The translations under genes and the position numbers were made by a program. Positions 35,032 to 44,632 of a stretch of 64,000 bases of DNA are shown in pieces. The stretch is from CATQHP01 sp965214915 (GTDB lineage Bacteria; Acidobacteriota; Terriglobia; Bryobacterales; UBA6623), in assembly GCA_965214915.1 (NCBI GenBank), contig CBDCCP010000002.1:1302001-1366000 (forward strand), given 5' to 3'. The notes below the pieces were generated by a model. It made no database searches and had not been told where the DNA came from. It saw only the letters and a list, made by a program, of their open reading frames with translations. Numbering within the stretch: position 1 is the stretch's first letter; every line of letters begins with the position of its first letter.

Positions 35032-36501
35032 TTATGCGGCGCGCGGCGGCTCCGAGCCGACGAGCCTTGACGCCAGCAGGCCGACCAGATAAGTCACCGT
35101 TGCGCCAATGACTACATACCAGGTCCAGGCAATGGATGTGGCGAATGTAACGTATCCGATCGCGGCGAAGCCTGCGCCCATGCCCACGCCGGCGGCTTTT
35201 TGCGACGTGCTTTTGGTGAACACGCCGAGGCTGAAAACGCCCAGCATCGCCCCCAGCGGAACCGATGCAATCGCCAGCCCGTCTTCGAGCACCGATTGAC
35301 TGATGCGCCCCGCAACGATCCCGATTCCGAGCAGAACGGCTCCCCAGAACAGGGTTGCGATGCGGGAAATGCCCAGGAGTTTCTCTTGTGCTTTGCCGTT
35401 TTGACCGGTCAAGGGAATATAGAAGTCCATGACGGTCGTCGACGCCAGCGAATTCAGCGCAGCGCTGATGTTCGACATCGCGGCGGCAAGAATGGCGGCG
35501 ATGACGATGCCCGAAACCACGGGCGGCAAGAAGTTCCAGACGAAGCTGGGATAGAGTCGGTCGAGCTGTTCCGGAGCCGCCAGGCCGTTCTGCTTGTAGA
35601 AGACGAACAGCAGAATCCCAATCAGCAGAAAAAGCGTAAACTGCAAAAAAATCACGACCCAGCTCGCCAGCAGCGCGGCCTTGCTTTCGGCTTCGGTTCG
35701 AGCGGCAAGAAGACGCTGGACGACCAACTGGTCGGTGCCGTGCGTCGCCGTGCTCAGGAAGCAGCCGCCCAGGAGGCCGGCCCAGAACGAGTAAGTTTCG
35801 CTGAAGAAGCCTGGATCGGAGAACCAGGTTTCGAAATGAAAAATGCGGAACTTGCCGGCGGCCGAAGCGAGCGGCGCAGCGGCGGCCCATCCCCCGGGGA
35901 TATTCTCCAGCACCATCCAGAAACTCAGCAGCGCGCCCGAAACGTAGAGGACCATTTGGACTACGTCGGTCCAGATGACGGCGGTCATGCCGCCGTGAAA
36001 GGTGTACAGCAGCGTGAGGAAAGTAATGATTACGATCGAGGCGGTGTCGCCGGTGCCGAGCGCCACGGACACCACGATAGAGATGGCGAATACGCGGACG
36101 CCCTCCGCCAAAGCCCGCGTGATTAAAAAAGTGCCGGCGGTGAAGCGGCGCAGCCCCTCGCCGAAGCGGCGCCGGATCAGCTCGTAGGCGGTGTACATTT
36201 CGCCGCGCCTGTAGGCGGGGATAAACACCAGCGAAATGAATATCCGCGCCAGCAGATAGCCGAAAACAAGCTGGAGAAACCCGAGATCGGAGCCGAACGC
36301 GAGAGCCGGGGTGCCGATGATGGTCAGCGTGCTGGTTTCGGCGGCGACAATCGACAGCGAAATCGCCCACCACGGGGCGTCCCGACCGCCCAGAAAGTAG
36401 TCCTTCAGCGATTTCTGCGAGTGCCGGAAGCGCGAGCCGAAAACGGTGACGGCGACGAGGTACCCCGCGACGATGGCGAGATCCAGGATACGATCCGGCA
36501 A
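35032..36501 (-). CDS. Sodium:solute symporter (SSS family)
   Basis: This membrane protein of about 489 residues has 13 or so hydrophobic helices. Family features include KDYFLGGRDAPWW after the first helix, TLTIIGTPALAFG in the second core helix, YTFHGGMTAVIWTDVVQ, and the sequence LAAAMSNISAALNSLASTTVMDFY. These place it in the SSS/sodium-coupled sugar, proline or carboxylate transporter family; the substrate is not evident. The proposed TTG start at 36501 places the first helix where family members have it, with GGGAG upstream; an ATG at 36576 would add 25 atypical residues. It is divergent from the TPR gene. Confidence 0.88.
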   Translation of the reverse strand: MPDRILDLAIVAGYLVAVTVFGSRFRHSQKSLKDYFLGGRDAPWWAISLSIVAAETSTLTIIGTPALAFGSDLGFLQLVFGYLLARIFISLVFIPAYRRGEMYTAYELIRRRFGEGLRRFTAGTFLITRALAEGVRVFAISIVVSVALGTGDTASIVIITFLTLLYTFHGGMTAVIWTDVVQMVLYVSGALLSFWMVLENIPGGWAAAAPLASAAGKFRIFHFETWFSDPGFFSETYSFWAGLLGGCFLSTATHGTDQLVVQRLLAARTEAESKAALLASWVVIFLQFTLFLLIGILLFVFYKQNGLAAPEQLDRLYPSFVWNFLPPVVSGIVIAAILAAAMSNISAALNSLASTTVMDFYIPLTGQNGKAQEKLLGISRIATLFWGAVLLGIGIVAGRISQSVLEDGLAIASVPLGAMLGVFSLGVFTKSTSQKAAGVGMGAGFAAIGYVTFATSIAWTWYVVIGATVTYLVGLLASRLVGSEPPRAA

Positions 36502-36626
36502 GAAATCAGCAACTCCCGCGAAACCCGTGGATTGTAGCAGACGAACGCCGCGGCCCGCCCGTTCGGTAAAATACAAACGGCAAGGCGCAAATCAAGCGCA
36601 ACGCCGCTGCGGGACGATTATGCCCC

Positions 36627-36655
36627 TTGCATCCGGGCGCCTTTGCTTATATACT
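36627..36655 (+). promoter_or_regulatory. Sigma-70-like promoter for the TPR gene
   Basis: TTGCAT (36627-36632) and TATACT (36650-36655) are separated by 17 bp. This lies upstream of the secreted TPR gene at 36740, giving a leader of about 78 bases, with GGGAG before the ATG. Both hexamers are close to consensus in an otherwise GC-rich sequence. Confidence 0.6.
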
Positions 36656-36739
36656 TGCCGATTAGCCCCTGCTGCATTCAGACGTGCGATGATAGATGGA
36701 AACACCCATCGACACGAGAGTTTGGGAGACGAAACGAGT

Positions 36740-37960
36740 ATGTTGAAAAAAGTTACGCCCTTAGCCGTTACGACGTGCCTGCTGGTCATGGTTGCCGCAG
36801 TCGCCGTCCCGTATCCGCAGGCGGAAAAGAAGTACAAGGACCGCGGCGAATACGACGTGCTGTCCAAGGTCTATGCGGAAGCCGACCCGACGAAGAAACT
36901 TGCCCTGCTGGACGAGTGGACCGAGAAATACCCCGAAACGGATTACCACGTCGAACGCACGCAGTTCTATCTGGACAGCTACCAGAAGACCAACCAGAGC
37001 GAGAAGGCCGTGGCGACGGCCAAGGAATTGCTCGAAAAGCTGCCCGGAAACTTTACGGCCAACTACGCCATTACCCTGCTCAGCCCGTACCTCGGCAAAT
37101 CGGACGCCGGCACGCTCGACACCGCCGCCCAGGCTTCGAAGGATATGCTCGCCGGGATGGACAAACAATTTGCGGCCAAACCCGACAACGTTCCACAGGA
37201 AGCATGGGACAACGCCCGCAAGCAGGCCGAAGCGCTGGCGCATAAAACGATCGGCTGGGCCGCCATGCAGAAAAAGGACAATGTTGGGGCCGAAGAGGCC
37301 TTCACCCGGTCTTTGAAAATCGACCAGACCCAAGCTCAGGTTTCCTATTGGTTGGGCGACGTGGTTCTCAAGCAGAAAGACGTGAAGAAAAACGATCTGG
37401 CGATGTTCTCCTTCGCCCGCGCAGCGGTATACGACGGCCCGAATGCGATGCCGACCGAGGGCCGCCAACAGATCGCGGACTACGTGAAGAACCTGCTGCA
37501 GGGATATGCCGGCGAGACGGGTTTGAACGAGTATTGGCCGCGGCTCGAGGCCATGGCCAAGACTTCCCCGTTTCCGACCGAGGAGCTCAACTTCAAGTCG
37601 AAGGCCGAGTTGTCTTTCGAGGCCGAGCAAAGGGCTCGTGCGGAAGACCCGCTGCTCTACAAGTACATCGATCTCAAGGCGGCGTTGACCGGCGCCAACG
37701 GCGATGCTATCTGGGGCGATCTCAGGGGCAAGCTGACGCCGAAGATGAACGCCTACGTCGTGTCCGCGTCGCCGCCTGAGCGGCCCGCGACAATCAACCT
37801 GACGAGCAAGCCGGGGGGCGCGACCGAAATCGTGCTCAATCTCGAAAACCGCCGGCGCACCGGCGTCAGGTCGGGCAGCAAGCTCACGATCGACGGCGTG
37901 GCCACGTCGCTGACGAAAGAACCGTTCCGGCTGGTGCTGAACGACGGACACACTTTCTAG
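36740..37960 (+). CDS. Secreted TPR-like protein
   Basis: This 406-residue protein starts MLKKVTPLAVTTCLLVMVAAV, a signal peptide. The mature part contains helical TPR-like pairs (KKLALLDEWTEKYPETDYH, AVATAKELLEKLPGNFTANY, GAEEAFTRSLKIDQTQAQVSYWL) over about residues 50-250. A final beta-rich domain of about 80 residues follows (ATINLTSKPGGATEIVLNLEN). Repeats of this type support protein-protein contacts; no enzyme motif is seen. It has its own promoter and probably a terminator after it. Confidence 0.8.
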   Translation: MLKKVTPLAVTTCLLVMVAAVAVPYPQAEKKYKDRGEYDVLSKVYAEADPTKKLALLDEWTEKYPETDYHVERTQFYLDSYQKTNQSEKAVATAKELLEKLPGNFTANYAITLLSPYLGKSDAGTLDTAAQASKDMLAGMDKQFAAKPDNVPQEAWDNARKQAEALAHKTIGWAAMQKKDNVGAEEAFTRSLKIDQTQAQVSYWLGDVVLKQKDVKKNDLAMFSFARAAVYDGPNAMPTEGRQQIADYVKNLLQGYAGETGLNEYWPRLEAMAKTSPFPTEELNFKSKAELSFEAEQRARAEDPLLYKYIDLKAALTGANGDAIWGDLRGKLTPKMNAYVVSASPPERPATINLTSKPGGATEIVLNLENRRRTGVRSGSKLTIDGVATSLTKEPFRLVLNDGHTF

Positions 37961-37977
37961 CCGCTGCCCGATCGACT

Positions 37978-38016
37978 CCCGCCAAAAGCGGCCGTCCTTC
38001 GCGGCGGGCGGTTTTG
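37978..38016 (+). terminator. Possible terminator after the TPR gene
   Basis: CCCGCC (37978-37983) can pair with GGCGGG in 38003-38011, which is followed by TTTT (38012-38015). The loop is long (about 19 bases) and the pairing leaves a few bases unpaired before the T run, so efficiency is uncertain. It ends just before the next ATG at 38018. Confidence 0.35.
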
Positions 38017-38017
38017 T

Positions 38018-38950
38018 ATGGTGAAAGCTGTGCGCCGCAAAGGAATCCTGTTCTTCCCCGTGGTTGCCGCCCTGGCCGTTGCAGCCGAGCCTGTCGCGGT
38101 GCGCTACGCACCGGCCGACGGGGAGGCATTTATCGCCGTGAGCGTCGTGACGCGAACCGCAACTATCGGCGAAAAGGCGCCGAAGACCGACGTCAGCAAA
38201 AAAAAGTCGCGGGTCGTCGCCCACCGGACGGAAGAGGGCTTCAAGAATGCTGTTACCGTCTTGTCATCCCGCTTCGAGCACGAAGGCCACCCCATTGCCA
38301 GCCCTGTGTTCGCGGCAATGGAGGGTCTCGAATTGACCTATCGACTCGACGCCGAGGGCAGGCTGCTGGCGGTCACGGGCTACGAAAAGCTGGCCGATGC
38401 GCTGAAAGCGAAGTTCCCGCCGGCCATCTCGCAAGCGATGGCGCCGTTGCTGGACTACCGTTCGATCCGCCTCCGCGACGAGGCGCAATACCGTGAACTT
38501 TACGAGGAATTCATCGGCAAGACGTTCACGCCCGGAACGGCGCAGGCGTCCGCAAAGGCTTATGCCCTGCCCTACGGCGGGGCGATTCCGTTATACGTCA
38601 TTACGGAGGTCGGCTTGCAGGGCCGCGGGCCGCGGCGGCGCCTGAAGTTGCGGCAGACTTTCGGCAGCAACGCGGAAAAGCTGGCCGCGGCGCACGGCGC
38701 AGTCGATGCGGGCGCTTTGCGAGCGGCGGCGAAGAACATCAAGGCGGCGTCGGCCAAGAAGTACATAACGGCATCGGTCGAGGGCTCCGGCGAAGTCGTG
38801 CTCGAACCGGACACTCTCTTTATCGTGTCTCGCAATTCTTCCGCCGATATCGCCTTGGAGATCGCGCAGCCGCCGAAAGATGCGCTGAAGGTTTCGCTGC
38901 GGGAAGCGCGCGAGTTCACCAGCGAGCGGGAAACGGAGTCGGCCCCTTAG
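38018..38950 (+). CDS. Secreted protein of unknown function
   Basis: This 310-residue protein begins MVKAVRRKGILFFPVVAALAV, a signal peptide. The rest is a mixed alpha/beta protein with no recognised motif. There are basic segments (KTDVSKKKSRVVAH, GPRRRLKLRQ), a strand-rich C-terminus (VVLEPDTLFIVSRNSS) and no cysteines in the mature part that I can see. No family is recognised. It starts 57 bp after the TPR gene and 50 bp before nadE, all on the same strand, but separate transcription is possible. Confidence 0.65.
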   Translation: MVKAVRRKGILFFPVVAALAVAAEPVAVRYAPADGEAFIAVSVVTRTATIGEKAPKTDVSKKKSRVVAHRTEEGFKNAVTVLSSRFEHEGHPIASPVFAAMEGLELTYRLDAEGRLLAVTGYEKLADALKAKFPPAISQAMAPLLDYRSIRLRDEAQYRELYEEFIGKTFTPGTAQASAKAYALPYGGAIPLYVITEVGLQGRGPRRRLKLRQTFGSNAEKLAAAHGAVDAGALRAAAKNIKAASAKKYITASVEGSGEVVLEPDTLFIVSRNSSADIALEIAQPPKDALKVSLREAREFTSERETESAP

Positions 38951-39000
38951 CTTCGAACAAGCCGGGGCCGCAGGGCCGTTAAACTCGAAAGGCGAAGCGC

Positions 39001-40674
39001 ATGAAGCTGGCGTTGGCGCAGATCAATCCCACCGTGGGAGATCTCCGCGGCAATGCCGGCCGCGTTTTCGATTTCGCTCGGCGGGCCGACGCGCAGGGCG
39101 CGGATCTGGTCGTTTTTCCGGAGTTGTGCCTGAGCGGGTATCCGCCGCGGGACCTGGTCAACGTAACCGCCTTCCTGCAAGACGGCGAGGATCGATTGCA
39201 GCGCCTGGCGGAGCTGACGCGCGGCCTTCGCGCCGGCCTGATCGTGGGCTATGCCGGATTCGACCTGGCCTCCGGTCCTCGGCAAGCGGGCAATTGCGCA
39301 GCGTATCTAGCGGACGGCGCGATTGTCTTCCGCCAGCAGAAGATGCTGTTGCCCACCTACGACGTTTTCGACGAGCAGCGCCATTTCTCGCCCGCAACGG
39401 AGCAGTCCGTATGCGTGATCGGGGGGCGGCGGGTCGGCATCACCATCTGTGAAGACGCCTGGAACGACAAGCAGTTCTGGGAGCGCCCTTTGTACGCCCG
39501 CGACCCGGTCGAAGAGCTTGCCGCCAAGGGAATCGACCTGCTGGTCAACATTTCTGCGTCGCCCTACCACATGTATAAGCGCGGGCTGCGTCTGGAGATG
39601 ATCCGCGCCGCGGCGCGGCGGCACGGAGTTCCGGCGGTAATGGTCAATCAAGTCGGCGGCAACGACCATCTGGTCTTCGACGGATCGAGCTTTGCCGTTG
39701 ACGCGGCCGGCAGCTTGGCCGCGCGGGCCGATTCCTTCCAGGAAGATCTCGTTTTCTGGGAAATCGGGGAACCGGACCGGACGGGCGGCATGCACGGCAA
39801 GCAGTGGCCCGCCGCGGACTCCGCGGACGAGCACGAAGCGGTTTACGACGCGCTCGTGCTCGGCGCCCGGGATTACGTTCATAAATGCGGATTCCGTAAA
39901 GCGATCGTCGGGATCAGCGGCGGAATCGACTCGGCCCTGACCGTTGTCCTCGCAACGGATGCGCTCGGCGCCGAGAACGTGACGGGAGTGGCCATGCCCG
40001 GCCCTTATTCCTCCGCGGGCAGCGTGATCGATGCGCGTCATACCGCGCAAACCTTGGGCATCCGCTTCGAAGTGCTCGACATCAACGGCGCTTGCCGCAG
40101 CTTCGAGTCGATGCTCGCGGGGTTGTTCCAGGGAACCGAGCGGAACATTGCGGAAGAGAATCTTCAAGCCCGCTTGCGCGGGAACACGCTGATGACCCTT
40201 TCCAACAAGTTCGGCGGCCTGGTGCTGACGACCGGAAACAAGAGCGAGCTGGCGGTCGGCTATTGCACGCTCTACGGCGATATGTGCGGGGGGCTGGCGG
40301 TGATCAGCGACGTGCCCAAGACCTTGGTTTACAGCTTGGCGCGCGTAGCGAACAAAAGGCGCCCCGGAGCGATTGCGGAGTCGGTGCTCACGAAGCCTCC
40401 TTCCGCCGAGTTGCGTCCGGACCAGAAGGACACGGATTCACTGCCGCCGTATGAAGTCCTGGACCCGATTCTGCAACTTTACGTGGAAGAAAATTTCGAA
40501 GCGGCGAAAATCGCGGAGCAACTCGGCCTGCCGCTCGATCTCGTGACCGACATCACGCGCAAGGTCGACCGCAACGAATACAAGCGGCAACAGGCGGCGC
40601 CCGGATTGCGCGTAACTTCGAAGGCGTTCGGCATCGGACGCCGGTTTCCGATCGCGCACCGCTTTGTCCGTTAA
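39001..40674 (+). CDS. nadE: Glutamine-dependent NAD+ synthetase
   Basis: This is a 557-residue two-domain enzyme. The N-terminal nitrilase-fold amidase has the triad in FPELCLSG (E41), QQKMLLPTY (K114) and ITICEDAW (C150). The C-terminal NAD synthase domain has the ATP pyrophosphatase loop VGISGGIDSALT (about 304-315) and LTTGNKSELAVGYCTLYGD. It converts deamido-NAD to NAD using ammonia from glutamine. Monocistronic, on the plus strand. Confidence 0.96.
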   Translation: MKLALAQINPTVGDLRGNAGRVFDFARRADAQGADLVVFPELCLSGYPPRDLVNVTAFLQDGEDRLQRLAELTRGLRAGLIVGYAGFDLASGPRQAGNCAAYLADGAIVFRQQKMLLPTYDVFDEQRHFSPATEQSVCVIGGRRVGITICEDAWNDKQFWERPLYARDPVEELAAKGIDLLVNISASPYHMYKRGLRLEMIRAAARRHGVPAVMVNQVGGNDHLVFDGSSFAVDAAGSLAARADSFQEDLVFWEIGEPDRTGGMHGKQWPAADSADEHEAVYDALVLGARDYVHKCGFRKAIVGISGGIDSALTVVLATDALGAENVTGVAMPGPYSSAGSVIDARHTAQTLGIRFEVLDINGACRSFESMLAGLFQGTERNIAEENLQARLRGNTLMTLSNKFGGLVLTTGNKSELAVGYCTLYGDMCGGLAVISDVPKTLVYSLARVANKRRPGAIAESVLTKPPSAELRPDQKDTDSLPPYEVLDPILQLYVEENFEAAKIAEQLGLPLDLVTDITRKVDRNEYKRQQAAPGLRVTSKAFGIGRRFPIAHRFVR

Positions 40675-40805
40675 GCAGTCCGTGATGAAAGCGCCGTGGG
40701 TGGCGCGCGGACTCCTGCAGCGTTTTGCCCAGCCGCGCGGCCGCTGCGCGACAATTCCGTCATTTTGAACTCGACATTCGGCGGAGAACCGCCACAATAG
40801 AAGGA

Positions 40806-42272
40806 ATGACCTCGAAACGCCCCCGCCGCCGGACGCTTGCCATCGTTTCGTTCGCCGCAATCGGCGCGCTTGCCGCCGGCATCGTCGTCGCCAACGCCAT
40901 AGGCGTCAAAGTTACCTTGAGCGGGTCGGGCCTCTACCCGGTGTTCGAGCGACCGGACAGCGAAGCGCACTACCGCCAAATCGAAGCCGACCGAGCAGGA
41001 AATGCGGCCACCGTTCCCGTTCCCGCAGCGGCCGTGCCGGACGCTTCGCCCGACGCCGCGGCGAAGCCCGCCGCAGAGATTTCCGAGCCGATAACCGATA
41101 ACGCCAAGCCTTCCGCGAACTACTGGGCCGAATTCCGCGGCCCGGGCCGGGCGGGCATCTACGCTCAACAGCCGATCGACACCGATTGGCCCGCCAAGGG
41201 GCCGCCCGAGCTTTGGCGGCAGAAGATCGGCGGCGGCTACGCCTCCCTGGCGATTGCCGAAGGGAAAATCTATACGATCGAGCAGCGCCGGGACAAGGAA
41301 GTCGTTGCGGCCTACGACTTCGAAACCGGGCGTCAGGTTTGGGAACGGGCATGGCGGGCAAAGTTTTCCGAATCGATGGGCGGCGACGGGCCGCGCGCGA
41401 CGCCTACCTGGCATGACGGAAAAATCTACGCGCTCGGCGCGGTCGGCGATCTTTATTGCCTCGACGCCGACAACGGGGATATCCTCTGGAACCGCAACAT
41501 CCTGTCCGATGCAGGAGCCGTCAACCTGACTTGGGGCATGGCGGCCGCGCCGCTGATCGTCGACGATTTTGTAGTGACGTTGCCGGGCGGGCGTTCCGGC
41601 AAATCGGTCGTTGCTTACGACCGCAACTCCGGCGATATCCGCTGGACGGCGCAGGACGACAAGCAAGGCTACACGTCGCCGCAAGTCGCAACTCTGGCGG
41701 GACGGCGGCAACTGGTCATTGTCAGCGGCGAACGCATCTTCGGGGCAAGCATCGAAGACGGCTCGCTGCTGTGGGCACACGAGTGGAAAACCGACTACGA
41801 CGCAAACTGCGCGCAGCCGCTGATCGTTGACGGCGATCATGTTTTCCTGTCCTCCGGCTACGGCCACGGCGCAACGCTGCTCAAGATTACCGCCTCGGGA
41901 GACCGCTTTTCGGCCCGCGAGGTTTGGTTCAGCCGCAACATGAAGAACAAGTTCAACCCTTCGGTTCTGGTCGACGGGGTCGTTTACGGCCTGGACGAAG
42001 GCATTCTGGCCGCCGTCGACGTCTGGACGGGAGAGCGTCTCTGGAAGGGCGGCCGCTACCGTTTCGGTCAATTGCTCTACGCCTCGGGGCATCTGCTTGT
42101 CGTCAGCGAGCAAGGCGACTTGGCGCTGGTGAAGGCTACGCCGGAATCCCATCAAGAACTCGTGAAGTTCGAGGCGCTGAGCGGAAAGACCTGGAACGTG
42201 CCCGCCATGGCCGACGGGCGTCTGATCGTTCGCAACCAGACCGAGATGGCCGCCTACGACTTGAGACTGTGA
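40806..42272 (+). CDS. Membrane-anchored PQQ/BamB-like beta-propeller protein
   Basis: This 488-residue protein has a single N-terminal membrane helix (TLAIVSFAAIGALAAGIVVAN) and an Ala/Pro-rich spacer to about residue 100. A beta-propeller of PQQ-like repeats follows, marked GKIYTIEQRR, YDFETGRQVWERA, DGKIYALGAVGDLYCLD and YDRNSGDIRWTA. There are no PQQ ligand motifs of a dehydrogenase, so it is probably a binding or scaffold protein. The ATG at 40806 has AAGGA next to it. It is 4 bases upstream of the Gfo/Idh gene, so the two form an operon. Confidence 0.82.
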   Translation: MTSKRPRRRTLAIVSFAAIGALAAGIVVANAIGVKVTLSGSGLYPVFERPDSEAHYRQIEADRAGNAATVPVPAAAVPDASPDAAAKPAAEISEPITDNAKPSANYWAEFRGPGRAGIYAQQPIDTDWPAKGPPELWRQKIGGGYASLAIAEGKIYTIEQRRDKEVVAAYDFETGRQVWERAWRAKFSESMGGDGPRATPTWHDGKIYALGAVGDLYCLDADNGDILWNRNILSDAGAVNLTWGMAAAPLIVDDFVVTLPGGRSGKSVVAYDRNSGDIRWTAQDDKQGYTSPQVATLAGRRQLVIVSGERIFGASIEDGSLLWAHEWKTDYDANCAQPLIVDGDHVFLSSGYGHGATLLKITASGDRFSAREVWFSRNMKNKFNPSVLVDGVVYGLDEGILAAVDVWTGERLWKGGRYRFGQLLYASGHLLVVSEQGDLALVKATPESHQELVKFEALSGKTWNVPAMADGRLIVRNQTEMAAYDLRL

Positions 42273-42276
42273 ACTC

Positions 42277-43230
42277 ATGAAAGCCATTCCGGTAGCCGTT
42301 GTCGGCGTCGGAGCTTTCGGCAAGCAACATGCCCGCGTGTATGCAGGCATGGCGGAGGCCGAGCTCGTTGCCGTGGCGGACGCCGACCCGGAGCGCGCGC
42401 GGGAAGTAGCGGCGGAGTTCGGCTGCGAGGCGCTCACGGATCCGGCCGAGCTCACGGGCCGCGTACGGGCCGCAAGTCTGGCCGCGCCCACCACGGCGCA
42501 CGGCGCCGCCGGCGTGGGCCTGCTCGCAGCAGGACTCGACGTTCTGGTCGAAAAGCCTCTCGCAGCGGATCTCGAAACGGCCGACGCGCTAATCGCCGCC
42601 GCCGATGCCAACGGCCGCATCCTCCAGGTCGGCCACCTCGAACGGTTCAACCCGATCGTCGAAGCCGCTCTCGACATGGCGGTCTTGCCATTGTTTTTCG
42701 AGGTTCACCGCATGAGTCCGTTCAGCCCGCGCAGCCTGGATACCGACGTCGTTCTGGATCTGATGATTCACGATCTCGACATTCTGCTCGCGCTGGTCGA
42801 TTCGCCCATCGACCGCATCGAGGCTTGCGGACTGCCGATTATCTCGGCGCAGGCGGATATTGCCAGCGTCCGCATCGTTTTCGAAAACGGATGCGTGGCG
42901 AACCTGACCGCCAGCCGCATCTCGACGGAGAAGATTCGCAAGCTGCGCTTCTTCCAGCCGCGCCAATACATATCGGTCGATTACGCGCGCCGCGACGGCG
43001 TTGCCATCGGACTGGACGCGGGGAGCGGGTTGCGCTTCGAGCGCTTGACCGCGCAGGACGGCGAGCCCTTGGAGCGCCAACTCCGTTCTTTTCTGTCTGC
43101 CGTACAAAATCGCTCGCCGCCCCGCGTGGGCGGACGCGAGGCGCGGAAGGCGCTCGAGCTCGCCCTTAGAATAAGAGAGGCCATCGACCGCCATGCCGAA
43201 GTGGTAGCGGCTACGGTCGCGGCGCATTGA
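42277..43230 (+). CDS. Gfo/Idh/MocA-family oxidoreductase
   Basis: This is a 317-residue protein. Its Rossmann NAD(P)-binding domain begins KAIPVAVVGVGAFGKQHARVY, and VLVEKPLAADLETADALI provides the EKP motif. A C-terminal alpha/beta substrate domain includes HRMSPFSPRSLD and VVLDLMIHDLDILLAL, with the catalytic-region HDLD. It is shorter than many members, and the sugar substrate is not predictable. The start lies 4 bases after the beta-propeller stop, and its stop lies 3 bases before the TonB-like start. Confidence 0.9.
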   Translation: MKAIPVAVVGVGAFGKQHARVYAGMAEAELVAVADADPERAREVAAEFGCEALTDPAELTGRVRAASLAAPTTAHGAAGVGLLAAGLDVLVEKPLAADLETADALIAAADANGRILQVGHLERFNPIVEAALDMAVLPLFFEVHRMSPFSPRSLDTDVVLDLMIHDLDILLALVDSPIDRIEACGLPIISAQADIASVRIVFENGCVANLTASRISTEKIRKLRFFQPRQYISVDYARRDGVAIGLDAGSGLRFERLTAQDGEPLERQLRSFLSAVQNRSPPRVGGREARKALELALRIREAIDRHAEVVAATVAAH

Positions 43231-43233
43231 TAA

Positions 43234-44619
43234 GTGAAGAGAGAGCCGACCGGCGAAGTTTTTTTCCTGCTCGAGGACTATTCCAAGAGCGTATCCGCCC
43301 GTGCTCTCGCCGGCGGAAACGCCGCTCTTGCGCCCGACCCGCAACCGTTGCGGCTATTGCTCGACGACTACCCGAAGCTACGCACGGACTGGCTCGAACG
43401 ATATGCCGAAAAAGCCGACATCGGCCCGTCGGACACGCCTCCGCCGGTTTTTTTGACTGAGAAATTCGACCCGGTCGGAGGTTATGCGCAGAGTTCGGGA
43501 AGCGGGGTATGGCCCGCCGATCATGAGACTCCGCTCAAGCTGGAGGTCGCATGGCGGCCCGATGCGTTTCGGCGGCGCAAAGCGCAATTGGCCTCGGCGG
43601 CCGCGCATGGCTTGGCTCTGCTGCTGTTGACGCTGCCGGACGGGAAGACGATTGAGCCCACCGCGCCGATGGAGCGGGAATACTCCCAAATCACGTTGAC
43701 CACGCCGTCTTCCGCCGAGTTGGCCGAGTTGATCGAGCAAACCGCAATCGAAGGCGAGGGAGACGGCGGATTCAAGGGACTGCGGGAGCCTCCGCGTCCG
43801 GCGCCGCCCGCGCCGGTCGAAAGCGAGGCTCCGCCGGCGCCGGAGCCACAGCCGGCGGCGGAGACCCCGCAGCCAATCGAGCCCCAGGAGCCTCCGGAAC
43901 CCGAGCCCGAGCCTGAGAAGCCGGCCGTCGAGCCGGAAAAGCCCCCCGAAGAAACGGCGCCGCCGGCAGCCCGCAGCCCGGCGCCGGACCGCTTTCAACG
44001 CGGCCGGGAATTGGCCCAGGCGCGCAGCCTCCGCGAGTTGCCCATGCCCAAAGCCCCATCCGTGAAGAAACCGAAGCTGGAGCTCGAAGATCCCAAGGCG
44101 ATGATGCCGGGAAGCGCCGGCAGGACGCAACTCGGCAGCGTCGAGTTGACCGCGCGGCCGGATCAGGTCATCGCCGGGGCGATCACCAACATGCAGCGCG
44201 GAGGCGGCAGGCAGGCCGTCGGCGACGGGGTCGGAAGCGCCATCGGCGGAGGCTACGTGCCGCCGTCTCCCGCCAACTCGGGTAGCCGGTTGGAGTTGCT
44301 GAGCGACCCCAGAGGCGTCGATTTCCGGCCGTATCTGATGCAGGTTCTCGGCTCCGTTCGCCGCAACTGGTTCGCAGTGATCCCGGAGAGCGCGCGCCTG
44401 GGCATGTCGCGCGGGCGGGTGCTGATTCAGTTCTCGGTCGCCCGCAACGGTTCGGTGCCGAAGCTGGTGATCGCCGGCCCCTCGGGCACGCCGCCCCTCG
44501 ACCGGGCCGCGGTTGCCGGCATCAGCGCCTCGAATCCGTTCCCGCCGCTGCCGTCCGAGTTTACGGGCAGCGATATCCGCTTGCAGTTCACGTTTCTCTA
44601 CAATATGAAGACGCGCTGA
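43234..44619 (+). CDS. TonB-family protein with N-terminal extension
   Basis: This is a 461-residue protein with a GTG start. The first 125 residues are soluble and of unknown fold. A transmembrane helix follows (about 114-129, LASAAAHGLALLLLTL), then a long Pro/Glu-rich spacer (about 180-250). The C-terminal TonB domain (about 360-455) has YLMQVLGSVRRNWFAV, GRVLIQFSVARNGSVPKLVI and RLQFTFLYN. TonB proteins transmit inner-membrane proton-motive force to outer-membrane receptors, normally with ExbB/ExbD, which are absent here. The cytoplasmic N-terminal extension is unusual. It is co-transcribed with the Gfo/Idh gene. Confidence 0.85.
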   Translation: MKREPTGEVFFLLEDYSKSVSARALAGGNAALAPDPQPLRLLLDDYPKLRTDWLERYAEKADIGPSDTPPPVFLTEKFDPVGGYAQSSGSGVWPADHETPLKLEVAWRPDAFRRRKAQLASAAAHGLALLLLTLPDGKTIEPTAPMEREYSQITLTTPSSAELAELIEQTAIEGEGDGGFKGLREPPRPAPPAPVESEAPPAPEPQPAAETPQPIEPQEPPEPEPEPEKPAVEPEKPPEETAPPAARSPAPDRFQRGRELAQARSLRELPMPKAPSVKKPKLELEDPKAMMPGSAGRTQLGSVELTARPDQVIAGAITNMQRGGGRQAVGDGVGSAIGGGYVPPSPANSGSRLELLSDPRGVDFRPYLMQVLGSVRRNWFAVIPESARLGMSRGRVLIQFSVARNGSVPKLVIAGPSGTPPLDRAAVAGISASNPFPPLPSEFTGSDIRLQFTFLYNMKTR

Positions 44620-44632
44620 GGCGATTCGATTC

